Source: Crotophaga sulcirostris
Taxonomy: Eukaryota > Chordata > Aves > Cuculiformes > Crotophagidae
Length of the DNA stretch: 64,000 nt
Reading direction: 5' to 3'
Assembly: GCA_013397455.1 (NCBI GenBank)
Contig: VYZB01000222.1
Coordinates: 372,001 to 436,000, forward strand
Positions 26,901 through 37,570 of this stretch are shown in pieces. A program made the position numbers and the translations under genes. Position 1 is the stretch's first letter; each line of letters opens with the position of its first letter. The notes below the pieces were generated by a model, which saw only the letters and a program-made list of their open reading frames with translations, was not told where the DNA came from and did no database searches.

Positions 26901-28339
26901 AAGTAGCAGTGACTGCAGAAAAATCTAATGTTTAAAGAGTTTAAGGTGGTGGATGGTCCAGTTGTATGAGGCGTCTTGTATAGAGAGTGGCAATAAGTAT
27001 TAAGAATTTTCTCGTTATTAGCTGAATAATTAAGTATCTGTGATGGAAAATTTGAAACAAAACAATATTTTTTAACAATAAGTTGCGTTTAAAAAGATTC
27101 AGGGGCAGGAAGAAGGAATGGACTGATAGATGGAGATGTAGAAAATAAGCAAAACAGGGTTAATTTTTTTCCCTAGATGTAGTGTGCATCTTGGCCTCAA
27201 CTTCAATAATCTTTGAGTGGGAGGTAATCATGGACCAGTTATTAAGGAAAATTGCTACCATGCCCGCTCTCACAAAATTTATGAATTGCTAATAACTTTA
27301 TTAATTGTACCAAAAAACATTTATTGGCAGGGAGTGTTTATTAGGATATTGCCTTCCTTCAGTAATACCTTTATTGTCTTATACTTTAAAGAGACTATTT
27401 GAGTGAATAATTAAAGATTTTCTGTGATTTGTTTTCAAAATTCTTATGGACCATAGGGGAGTAAGTGCAACAAAGGATTTCCCTATTAACAAGCGATCTA
27501 TTTATTATAGTGGTTGAGTAATTTGATTACTCTTTACTATTATGATTACTCTGTTCATTATAAAACTGTGATTGTGTTAGTAATCAAGAAGTTATGTGTT
27601 AACAAGTACTGCAAAAGGAAAGAATTTTATTTATTTTTGTCTGCTCAACATGTAAAAACCTAAGGTCGATACCTCAGACTAATTTCTTGAAGTCAAATCA
27701 GATTTAATCTATGCAAACACACACGTGCTTCCAAGCGTGTACACATACTCTGCTGAAAAGGAATATGACATAAGCATGGAAGTAGAAAATATATGAATTT
27801 ACTGGTAGAATTAAAAAAAATCAGTAGGATAAGCTTTGTCTTAAATACTTGAAAGTCCTTTTCTGTATTGAGATTTGCAGTGCAAGATTCTGCTTCTTTT
27901 GCAAATTTGAAATTGGTCTGGCAAAAAAGAATAAAGCATGACAAATTATTAATTTATGACGCAAAGTTGTACTTATGGTACCATTTGGTTGAAATTCCTT
28001 TGAAAACTTTTTAATACTTTTTTATCTTTTAAAGTTTATGATGAAAGGCTACTGTATTTTATAATAGGACTGTGATGAAATACTTTAAACAAAAAATTGT
28101 GGTGGAACAAACATGCTGTTGTCAATATTGTGACTGAAAATTGAAGCAGTGGCATGTTTATGCCCTGTAGCTGAATAACATCCACTGTTCTTGCTTAAGT
28201 AATCCCATGAATTCCATTAGGTAATACCTACTAGAGAGTAAAGCAAGTAGGATCTAGCTCTTTAGAGACCTGTGCATCTGTATCTTGGGCTTTTGCCAAT
28301 ATTATTTAATTGAAAGGAAGACTGAGATAAAATTATAGC
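20901..28339. other. AT-rich unique sequence between two CR1 pieces
   Basis: About 7.4 kb contains no transposon, exon or RNA gene that I can name. A TATAAATA string at 22228-22235 is followed by a slightly GC-richer stretch but by no recognisable transcript. Open frames are up to 100 codons (23573-23875 plus) and unrecognised. A-rich low-complexity sequence occurs near 24750-24795. The stretch matters mainly because it separates two same-strand CR1 pieces that cover adjacent parts of the element. Confidence 0.65.
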
Positions 28340-28359
28340 CATGTGATGGCATGCAAGAT

Positions 28360-28620
28360 GATCTCCTCCATAACCTTCCCTGTCACGAAGGTCAGGCTGG
28401 CAGGTCTGTAATTCCCTGGATCCTCCCTCTGGCCCTTCTTGTAGATGGGTATCACATTTGCTAATCTCCTGTCAACTGGGATCTCCCCTGTTAACTAGGA
28501 CTACTGATAAATAACGGAAATGGGCTTAGAGAGCGTTTCCACTAGTTCCTTCATCCTATGATTCTATAGGGGCATCATCCTGCTCCTGGTCCCTGTCTTC
28601 CAGTTCAAGGGGCTGGGTAC
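28360..28620 (-). pseudogene. CR1 reverse transcriptase N-terminal relic with internal deletion
   Basis: Minus-strand reading gives GTQPLELEDRDQEQDDAP, then a junction, then ELVETLSKPISVIYQ, a stop, and LTGEIPVDWRLANVIPIYKK followed by DPGNYRPASLT and GKVMEEII. The stretch that in CR1 normally carries the GPDGIHPRVL motif between these two blocks is missing, roughly 100 bases. The junction contains ATAGAATCATAG, which resembles a CR1 3' terminal repeat. The frame changes across the junction. Confidence 0.85.
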
Positions 28621-28981
28621 CCAGAGAAAAACTGATCTTACTATTAAACACTAAGGCTAAGAAGGCATTAAGTATCTCAGCCTTTTACTTAACCTTTGTC
28701 ACTATTTCCACCCCCACCACCTATCCAATAAAGGCTGGAGGTTCTCCTTAGCCCTCCTTTTGCTTCTGATACATAAAAATATAGAAATATTTTTTATTGT
28801 CCTTTACCTCAGTGGCCGGGTTAAGTTCTAGTTGGGCTTTGGCTCTTCTAATTTTCACCCTGCATAACCTCATAATGTCTTTGTAGTACTCCTGAGTTGC
28901 CTGCCCCTTCTTCCAAAAGCCGTACACTCTCCTTTCTTTTCTGTTCAGCCAGGCTGGTTGCCTTCGCCACCAGCTTGTCTT

Positions 28982-29520
28982 TCAGCACATGGGAACAGCC
29001 CGCTTTTGTGCCCTGAATGCTTTCTCCTTGAAGAATGTCCAGCGTTCCTGGACTCCTTTGCCCTTCAGGACTGCCTCACAGGGGCCTCTGTCCATCAGTC
29101 TCCTAAACAGGCCATAGTTTGCCCTCCTGAAGTCCAAGGTGGCAGTTCTGCTGACACCCCTTCTCACTTCTTCAAGAATCAAAAACTATCATTTTATGAC
29201 CACTATGCCCAAGATCGCCTCCAACCATCACGTTACCCACAATTCCTTCTCTATTTGTAAACAACAGGTCCAGCGAGGCACCTTCCCTAGTTGGCTCACT
29301 CACTAGTTGTGCCAGTGAGTTGTTTTCCATACAGTCCAGGAACCTCCTAGATTGTTTCCTCTCTGTTGTGTTGTATTTCCAGCAGATATCTGGTGTATCA
29401 AAGTCCCCCATGAGGACAAGGGCTAGAGATCATAAGGCTTCTCCCAGCTGCTTATAGAACAATTCTGTGTCTTCATTCTGTTTGGGTGGTCTGTAACAGA
29501 CTCCCACCATATCTGTCTTG
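28982..29520 (-). pseudogene. CR1 ORF2 endonuclease and linker relic
   Basis: The frame through VCYRPP runs into a TGA (29430-29432) just before the GDF block. The next frame (29172-29411, 79 codons) reads MGDFDTPDICWKYN ... SEPTREGASLDLLF ... GHSGHKM. APE-type LINE endonucleases carry GDFN and SDH at these positions. Here they are GDFD (residue 5) and SGH (residue 71, codon 29199-29201), so two active-site residues are lost. The 28982-29182 frame continues with RTATLDFRRANYGLFRRL and GVQERWTFFKE, matching the segment after the endonuclease in CR1 ORF2. Confidence 0.92.
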
Positions 29521-29590
29521 TAGGCCTTTCCCCGGGTTCTTATCCATAAACACTCAACCCTATCATCACCATCATTAAGCTCTAGACAGG

Positions 29591-32230
29591 GAATACAAGA
29601 TCCATTTGATCTTCATGGGACAAATAAATGCTTCCTTGAAGATTTGGTGTAGCCACTGAGTAAATCCACTGCCTGATATGAATTCCACCCTCTACTAAGC
29701 CATATTAGGAGACTGTATGGTCATGAAAATCTGTAACAACCCAAGGTCAGTCGGGTAGTTCAGGTCACAGTGATCTGGGTGAACCCATCAGGTTTTGAAT
29801 GAAATGATGTAGAATTGCTTTGTAATCCCCTGGCACAGATTAACAGGGAGGTCTTTAGAAAGAGTTGTGAGCAGGAGCTTTTTAAAATGCTGCAGCTTCC
29901 TCCAGAGCTTAAAACGTTCCCTTAGATCATAATTTTAACTGGGTCACTTCAATTTTCTCCTCTTCTTGCCTACCCCCTTTTAACCCTTTGGCACTATAGG
30001 AGCCAATCCAGGTTTGTAAAAATTATATCATCTTGTACATCACATAGTCTGGTACAATACTTGCCTGATACCAACTTAGCATATTGGCACCAAGACAAAG
30101 CATGCAGCCATGCTTATGAAGATGAGCTTTCCAGCCTGAATGTCTTGCTTAGTTATACTACAAGTAAACTCAATGTGCACAATTTCTTTTGATGTTTGTA
30201 TCTATAACAAGAGAAGGAGGCCTTCGTAGAGATTGGTTAAGAGTCTTTGCACAAGATGAGATAAACTGTATAAATACATATTTCAGTATTAGCAAAACTA
30301 AAAATACTGTAAATATTTCATTTTAAGTCCATCATTATGATTTATGTCAATACATAAAAAAATCTTATTGCCTTAAAATTCTCAGCTGCATATTAAATTT
30401 TATGAGTAGTAAATGAAAGAAATAAAATGTAGATGTGGCAGATAAAATAAATGAAGATATCTTTATAGCAGCATGAAACAAAGATGTAGACCAGAGGTTT
30501 TACAAACTCCAATGAAGGTTTTTGTCATACACATGGTAACTCTAGAAATTATGTTGCATGGAAGCAAACAGAATTGGGCCCATGTAAAAGAAGAGAAATA
30601 TATAGACCTAGGGCAGAAGGAAAATCTACCTTTAAGTATATACAATAGATTTTGGTTTTAGTGATCTTTATAACAAGGTTCTTCTGTGACCCTCAAGATC
30701 ATTGGCAATTAGTCAGGTTACTCAGAAATGTGCAGTGGTTTTATGTCCTAATTGCTGCCTATAAATTAAAGAAATTATGACTGAGCTGCTTAGTTATGCT
30801 ATTCAATATTTTCAGTGCAGTGGATAATCTGGCTGAACTTCAGGGTCTCTGAGAGCAGTGTATTTATCTATATAAAGCCAATCTGACTATATCAAAGTAT
30901 ATGAAGGTTAGAGAACCCTTGGAGAAATAGATCTACGACATATAGAACAATTGCTAGTGGAGAATGTAGTGCACTTGATAGAGACTTTCGTAAGTATGTG
31001 GCGAGAAGTGATATTTTTGAGAGTCATTGGTATCTTCTTGTACGGTACAATTTAGGTACTGCATGGTATGTGACTTATTTGAACTTTAAGGAGAAGGGCA
31101 GGGGTATCAAGTCTGGGAAAATTCATATGGAAAACAGTTTTAGGTAGCTCTCTTTTTTTGTATTTTTTGAGAATCCAAATATGTTGGTCTTTTCTCACTT
31201 AAAACTGTGATTAGTTCCTGAACTTCATCACACAGAACCAAGAAAGCCTTCCTCTGAATCATTCTTGGGATTGATGTTTGTGTTTGATACCAAAGTCTCA
31301 GATGAGATACTGTTTCTTCTGAACAAAACCAATCAAATATAACTGATTGCATTCATAAACAGCTTATTACTTATTCTTCTTTTGGATAGATATAAGCCCA
31401 CAGACATGAATGTAAATTACTGAATCATTCTGGCCTACATAATTTTGTAACCCTTAGAGCAGTTAAGAAACTGTTAGGTTAGTCCTTTCCATATAAGGTG
31501 ACTAGAAGCTAAGAGTACCAAATTATTTACTTATTATTGAGTGGGTGAATGGAATTAAACACTGAGAAGGAAGGTGGTAGGTATTTATTTCTCGGTAATA
31601 TCTTTTGCAGAGTTCACAGAAACAACCAGAGATACCTTGATGCTGAAGTCAACATAGTTTTAAGTGAAAGGTAGATGGTTACATATTTACTTAGTTATCC
31701 AAACTGTGCAGCCGCTGATATCAAATGGGGTTTTTTTGCTCCTGAAAATGTTGCTTCTGTGCAACACTGATCTAAAGATCAGAAGTGTTTTCTATCTCTT
31801 TTTACTCCTGTCCCCCTTCAGTGCTGGTTGACAAGAGTTGAAAGGTAGCTGGGAGAAATTATAAGCTATTAGGAGTATCTCCTATAAGTATTTGAAGGAA
31901 AAGACCTCAAAAGTTTTGATCGTTAACTTACTTTTATTTGTAACTTATACAGTACTCAAGTAACTCATCCTCTAAACAAGAAAGCTTCAAGCACAATGAA
32001 ATCGATCTTGTTTCTAACATGCTGTAACAAGTGTTTCTTCCCCACACACTTGTCACTGCCTTCCAAAAGTTTGTAAAGCAGTCTAACACATGGTTTAAGG
32101 GATATGCATCATTGCAGGTGTGATTGAAAGGAGAACTAGATTAATATATTGAATATACACTTATCATTTTTAAAGGACTTGTCAACAGTAATACTTATCT
32201 AACATCAGCAAGGAAACTGAGAAAGAGGAC
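29591..32230. other. Unique non-coding sequence
   Basis: There is no recognisable exon, element or RNA gene. The first few hundred bases (to about 29950) are somewhat richer in G+C than what follows and could be the eroded 5' continuation of the neighbouring CR1, but I see no protein-level match there. Two overlapping opposite-strand frames at 30463-30661 are shadows of each other. Confidence 0.6.
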
Positions 32231-32812
32231 TGTCATGTTTAACCGCAGTAGGCAACTAAGAACCACCCAGCTGCTCTCTCACTCCCCTCTCCCAGGAAGA
32301 TGGAGGGGAAGAGAACTGGAAGGCCAAAAGTGAAAAAACTTGTGAGTTGAAATAAGAACAGTGCTAATAATTGAAATAAAATAGTAATGATTAAAAAATT
32401 GTAGTGAAAAGGAAAATAGCAAAGAGAGAGTTTTAAAGAGAAGTCATGCAAATGAAAACAATTGCTCGCCACCAACTGACAAATGCTTAGCCAGTCTCCA
32501 AGCAGTAGCCCCTGGGACAACCTTCCTCCTAGTTTTATTGCTAAGCATGGCATCCTATGGTGTGGAATATCCCTATGGTTATTAAGGATTAGCTGTCCTG
32601 GCTGTGTCTCCTCTCAACTTTTTGTGCACCCTCGGCCTACTTGTTGCAGTATGGTATGAGAAGTAGAAAAGGCCTTGACTCCGTTAAGTACTGCTCATCA
32701 GTAACTAAAACATCCCTGTATTATCAACACTGTTTCCAGCATAAATTCAAAACACAGCCCCACGTTAGTTACTATGTAGAAAATGAACTGTAGCCCGGCC
32801 AAAGCCAGCACA
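32231..32812 (-). mobile_element. Solo LTR of an endogenous retrovirus, copy B
   Basis: It begins TGTCATGTTTAACC (32231) and ends CCAGCACA (32812), giving canonical TG...CA termini. It is 582 bases, against about 588 for copy A at 9454-10041. Blocks shared with copy A include GGCAACTAA, GTGTGGAATATCCCT, TTAGCTGTCCTG, TTTTTGTGCACC, GGTATGAGAAG and TATTATCAACACTG. Flanks are AGGAC (32226-32230) and AGGAG (32813-32817), a plausible 5-bp target duplication with one mismatch. A 5-bp duplication would suit an ERVL-type element. Strand is inferred by alignment with copy A. No internal retroviral sequence adjoins it, so it formed by LTR-LTR recombination. Confidence 0.88.
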
Positions 32813-35800
32813 AGGAGGAATCCTTAATCCAACTATCAATAAAGTCATCTAATCTGTATTCTTGATTAAAGGGCTTAGTGGCAGACTTTTATGACTTGAA
32901 TTGTTAGTGTTGTATGAAACTTTTTCTATTAGATAGTAAATTTATAGCAGAGTTATGTGGACACTAAGCTTGTTCAAGTTTTCAATGAATATTTTAGGTC
33001 CAAAAAAAAGGAAAGGGAAAGAAAGGTGCTGAAAATTTATTAAGAAGAAAAGAATATATTTTCCCATATACATTATGATAAGACTCATTGATTGCTATTT
33101 GTTTTCCCCACTGGAATCTTTTCTTATTCACTGTTCACATTGGAAAGCATTTATTTAACGATGATTACTGCTACCTAAAAAATAGCTCAGTGACTTACTT
33201 ATCACAGCCTATTAAAATCCTTCTTTGGAAACTTCCCCTGAAATTTACTGGCCACAAATATGAGCAAACAGCTCCACCTCCCTACAGGGTGAGACTACGA
33301 AGTACTGTACTCTCATTTTACAGATAAGGACCTGAAACAGAGAAAGATTACATCAAAAGTGCTTCTGAAAATGAGTGCCTGCTTGAAGATGCCTTTTTGA
33401 GTGATATTACCACTAAATAACATGTTTCATGTGCGCAGCTTAGTTGCTAGTGACTTTAAGTACCCTGAAATGAGAACTGATTTCAGACTTAGCAATTAAA
33501 AAAAAAACCATAGAGACTCTCTCAGACAAGCCTGTTCTTGTTGCCCTAAGCTCCCAGTCCCAGTCTTCTCCTTTTGAGTAAGAATCCTAATTTTAACTCT
33601 TAGCTCTTTGCCTAGTCTTCTCAAAAGCCTTTAGAAGGACAATATAACTAAATGTAGGCATTTGCAATGTGGTTTGAACTAGTAGCGCTGAGTCCTATGC
33701 ACAGTTGAAAGAAAGAAATAAGTGACTAGGATGCCACTGATATCCCGCAGATGGCATCTAAAATATATCAATAGAATAGCGTTCTAGCACCTGTGTCTGA
33801 AAGATAGGCAAGCCTTTTTCCAAAGACAGACATCTAAAGCTAGGTGAAATTAATCCCACCTTCTGTGTCTCAACTAGGTGGCTCCTTGCTCAGCCACCTG
33901 TGCCATATTTAGTCTCCTTGGTTAGCTAGAGCTGGCTCTGACACCAGCATGTCCTCAGTTCTTTTTCTCCATCTGTTTGCTTTACCATCCCTCCCACCCT
34001 TTACTAAAGTAGTGCACCCTGTTTTTTCGTATCTTTGGGGACAGGGGATCTGAAGTGGAAGATTAGTCAAGAACGTAAGATGGCATTTGTATTCCTGCAC
34101 GTCTTTCCGAATCTGTGAAGGTTATAGGGAAAATCCTGCTTATCCCTTGCAGTTCTGCTCATGGCAGTGTAGGATAGCAATGGGTGTAAAAAGGTCAGCC
34201 TACAGCTTCCCTAGAGAGCTTGATCTTGTGTAATGCTGTTGCTGGGTTTTGAAAATGAGTTGCTTTTTTAACATTGTCTGACTATATATGACTTCAGAGT
34301 TTTGAAAGGCATTTAACTTACCAAATTTGAACAGATAGAATTATGGGTTTCCAACATCAGAGGCACACCCCTTTCTTCTGCCCATCGTTCAGTTGACTCT
34401 AAAGAAGATGTGAGAGTTTTTGAATTGGAAAACGTTTTATCCTTCCTGTAAGAACTGGAACTGTTTTCTTCTGATTTTCTTCCTAAAATGGCTGACTTCT
34501 TTAAAAACAACTCCCACCCCTTCTGAGGGAAAAAAACAAACATAAAAAACCCCACTTACCCCAAAAATTCAAATTCAGGCAGCAGTATGTTAGAAATGAT
34601 AACAACAGCCCCAGTGATTTGTCCTGTTGGTTATAAAAGAAAGAGAAGAAGTAGCATTACAAAATTTTATGATAAAAATGTAAAATCTCTCAGTAGATTT
34701 TATTTCTTAGTGTATACTTATATATTAATGTAGTTCAAGACTGGAAACGTTTCAGCTAGCACTCTTAGCAGTAGAAATCCATAAGCCTTAGATGTCACAA
34801 AACTGTCTATTAATTTAGATTATGCTTAACAAATAGTTTTAACTAGGAAAGAAGACTTCACCAGAAGATCAAGTTTTATGACAAACTCAGTAAGGTATGG
34901 TGAGGAATACTAACGTTCAGTTCTCTCTTCTATAAGTAGATTTGAGCTGCTGTTTTCTACCTCCTAAGAAAATTCCCTTTTATATGAGATAATATGTCAT
35001 TTCTTGTTCTGATATTTATGATTCAAACCACTTCACTTTCTCCCAGTTTAGCATTCTTTTCTGTTCCACATGGGTACTGAGGGTGAAGAGGAAGCTGCTA
35101 CTGCCTACCACTATAATTTTTTGCTTCATTTTGTTTCAGGTGGCTGAAAAAGAAATGCATTGATTCAAGTCAGGCAAAAATATTTATTAAAAAAAAGTGT
35201 CCTGCTATTTGAAGTAATCTGTAGTATTAAGTAACATGAAGTCAGTGGAAATGATTCTTTCATTAATTCTTTAGAAGGATTGAATGATAAATGTTCTGTA
35301 AACTTGCATGCTGGGAAGCATGCTTTTATCTTAACAGTGTGATAATATTTTATAACCCCGAGTAGAGATGAATTTCTATACGTAAATTGAACTGTGATAA
35401 ATGCCCAATTATCACGTTTTGATGGTAACAATTAACCTTTGTGAAGCCTTCTGTTAATACGATTCATTTCCAAAACAATTATCTGTATTAAAAACTTTTG
35501 ATAAATCTTTTAATTCCAAATGGCCCCGTGCCAATTTCTATGTGCATTGAAATTTCATCATATCAGATGTTCAGAGAAAGTTAAGTAATTCCGCTGTTTA
35601 TTAAGAAGTACAAAGACTCCTCTGGGCTATATTTTTTGTATCTTGTGCAAGCTTTTTGAAGTTTCATTTTTGTTCTTCGTTTTCCAGGATTAGAATAATG
35701 CTTGCTTTTTTTCATGCGTACAGTTGTTCACTATTCTGAAACATTAATACAAGAATGTCCTTTTCCAAACAGCAGAATGCTTTTAATTACTTCAATGGGA

Positions 35801-36315
35801 CTTCATATATCTGTTTTGAGGATGTCTGTTTTTCACCTTCATTGCCTCTTTAAAGAGTAGGTGTTCAGAGGCCTTACATAATTGCTTGCAAAGTGATAAT
35901 TAGAATTTGTCAGTGCACCATTAGCCTAATATACAAATATATTGATGTGTATGACATTATTTACTCAACGATATTTGTCAGGTCTGCATAATTTTATAGC
36001 AATCCTGGTATATATCACTTCAGAAACATCTTACATTTAATTAGCGAATGCAAAGTATCTTAGATCTACCTTATACATCAGTCATATACAGGACAAGAAT
36101 AAAGAATTAATTTATAATTATTCATCTTTTATTTAAGTATGTACTGCTGCATTTATTTGTGTTGTTCGGCTGCCATACCTCTGGGACACAACGCAATTTG
36201 ACTTTGTTTGTAGATAAGCAAAAAAACCCAAACTAAACAGTGGAAGATGTTTCAGCAACCAGTAACGTCAAGATAAGGAAGTTTTCTGTGGTTTGTACAT
36301 CAAAGGTACAACATA
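32813..36315. other. AT-rich unique sequence with a TAATTA cluster
   Basis: No exon or recognisable element is present. The last part holds four TAATTA hexamers within about 340 bases (35784, 35897, 36038, 36115), treated as a separate finding. Short open frames such as 32239-32553 and 35165-35431 (minus) have no known motif. Confidence 0.6.
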
Positions 36316-36370
36316 GATCACAGCATGCTTTGGGTTGGAAGAGGTCTTAAAGATCATCTAGTTTCAACCA
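36316..36370 (-). mobile_element. CR1 3'-end fragment, very short
   Basis: The plus strand reads ATCACAGCATGC, then TTTGGGTTGGAAGAGGTC, TTAAAGATCATCTAG and TTTCAACC. This is the reverse complement of the last part of a CR1 3' UTR (the TTGGAAGGGACC ... CATCTAGTTCCAACC pattern). Only about 55 bases are recognisable; the rest of the body is absent or too diverged. Confidence 0.8.
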
Positions 36371-37515
36371 TGTTGTCGAACAGTAGGTTGGACTGTTTCT
36401 AATGAACAGTTCATGCAACAGGAAATGAAGGTGAAATATGGAGTGAGACAATGATCTTTAAGTCCTGGCAGGAAAACCTCCCACGATGGTCACGTGCCTG
36501 GAAAATAACAACTGTCTTGTTCAGGAAAGAATTCTGCAGACCTGAAATTCTTACTCAGACACTTGAACTCCATCCCTGGGTCTTGGGAGGCAATTACTAG
36601 GGTCTGCTAGCAAGTGCCTCAGCTGAACCTCTGAATTTTGAGTATGGATTTCTGTTACTCTATGATGTAATAAGAGCAGAAGGTATATATTTTACTTCCT
36701 GCAGCCTGTATCTCTGGATTTAAGAGCACAGCACGTTACTTACACATCTTGACTTATAATAATGACTGTAATTTCACTTTACAATGAATAATACACATCT
36801 GGAAGTAATTTTCTTACGATGACACTTTTTTATGTAGTATGAGAAAAGTCTATGGCAAAAGATAGTTATCTTGAAGTGTTTCTTAAATTTTTGCTTAGGT
36901 CAATAAAATATCTTCGACTGTCACTGATCAGAGATTGCGTGTGTGAACCTGGTGGAAATTCATTTCAGCAATGGAGTAACAGAAAATAAATTCAGCAGCT
37001 TCCTCTCAAGTTACAGGGAAATCGACCTTTTAGTTCATTTGTTTTTTCTAATCCGAAAAAGGTGGAAGGAAATATGTGAATTTAGTGTTTCTATGGATAC
37101 TGTTTGGAAAAGCTTCACAAGACCAGAGTATTAATGTATACAAGGGAAACACTTTTCCTGTACCATCCATCAACTACTTCTAGTTGTAGTAATTGTATCT
37201 TTCTCTAGGAATGAGGAAGACTGTGGAGTAGAGCACACACTTTAACTGATTCAAGGGTTATATCCACACATATGAATTTATGTACTGAGGATTATCTCTG
37301 AAGATAAAGGGTCTAGGAAGCAGCAAGAGTATAGCTGCTCTCAGAGGGCCCACGCAGAGAGTGGAGATGACCCCACTGCTAGTTGTGGTGCCTCACTGAT
37401 GGGCACCACAGTGTTTGAGAGGGACAGGTGGAGCTAAGTGCTGATAATGGGATCCATTGACACCTCAGGTATGGTGAGGAGATGAACCAGGGCCAGGGAC
37501 CACCCAGAGCATAAA
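36371..37515. other. Unique sequence between two opposite CR1 ends
   Basis: I see no gene. The right part (about 37310-37515) is GC-richer than its surroundings and may be the eroded body of the plus-strand CR1 that ends at 37570. It contains a perfect 9-bp inverted repeat: TGTGGTGCC at 37384-37392 and GGCACCACA at 37402-37410. Confidence 0.55.
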
Positions 37516-37570
37516 GGTGGACTGAATGAACTCCAGAGACATTTCCAACTGAATGATCTATGGTTCTGAA
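37516..37570 (+). mobile_element. CR1 3'-end fragment, plus orientation
   Basis: GGTGGACTGAATGAACTCC followed by AGAGACATTTCCAACTGAATG and ATCTATGGTTCTGA matches the CR1 3' end pattern (TTGGACTAGATGACCTCC, AGGTCCCTTCCAACC, ATTCTATGATTCTG) with several substitutions. It is the only retroelement seen here in the plus orientation. The 5' limit is unclear and may reach back into the GC-richer segment from about 37310. Confidence 0.75.

Larger units (their letters stand above)
28340..29590 (-). mobile_element. CR1 LINE fragment: endonuclease plus RT start, 3' end missing
   Basis: Reading the minus strand from about 29590, the element shows DDRVECLWIRTRGKA and VCYRPP (29484-29501), then the C-terminal half of the apurinic-type endonuclease (29172-29411). 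The linker region (EVRRGVSRTATLDFRRANYGLF, 28982-29182) and an RNKR-like domain down to 28620 follow. The RT N-terminus (VDWRLANVIPIYKKG ... DPGNYRPASLT, about 28360-28480) comes last. Similarity stops near 28340, before RT motif A. Three decays are visible: a stop at 29430-29432, two altered endonuclease active-site residues, and an internal deletion near 28545-28575. Having 5' sequence but no 3' end is unusual for a LINE, which normally truncates from the 5' side. Confidence 0.93.

Noticed and set aside
32239..32553. 104-codon minus-strand frame inside LTR copy B
   Set aside because: It lies within the LTR, whose non-coding identity is clear from alignment with copy A, and it is not preserved as an equivalent frame in copy A.
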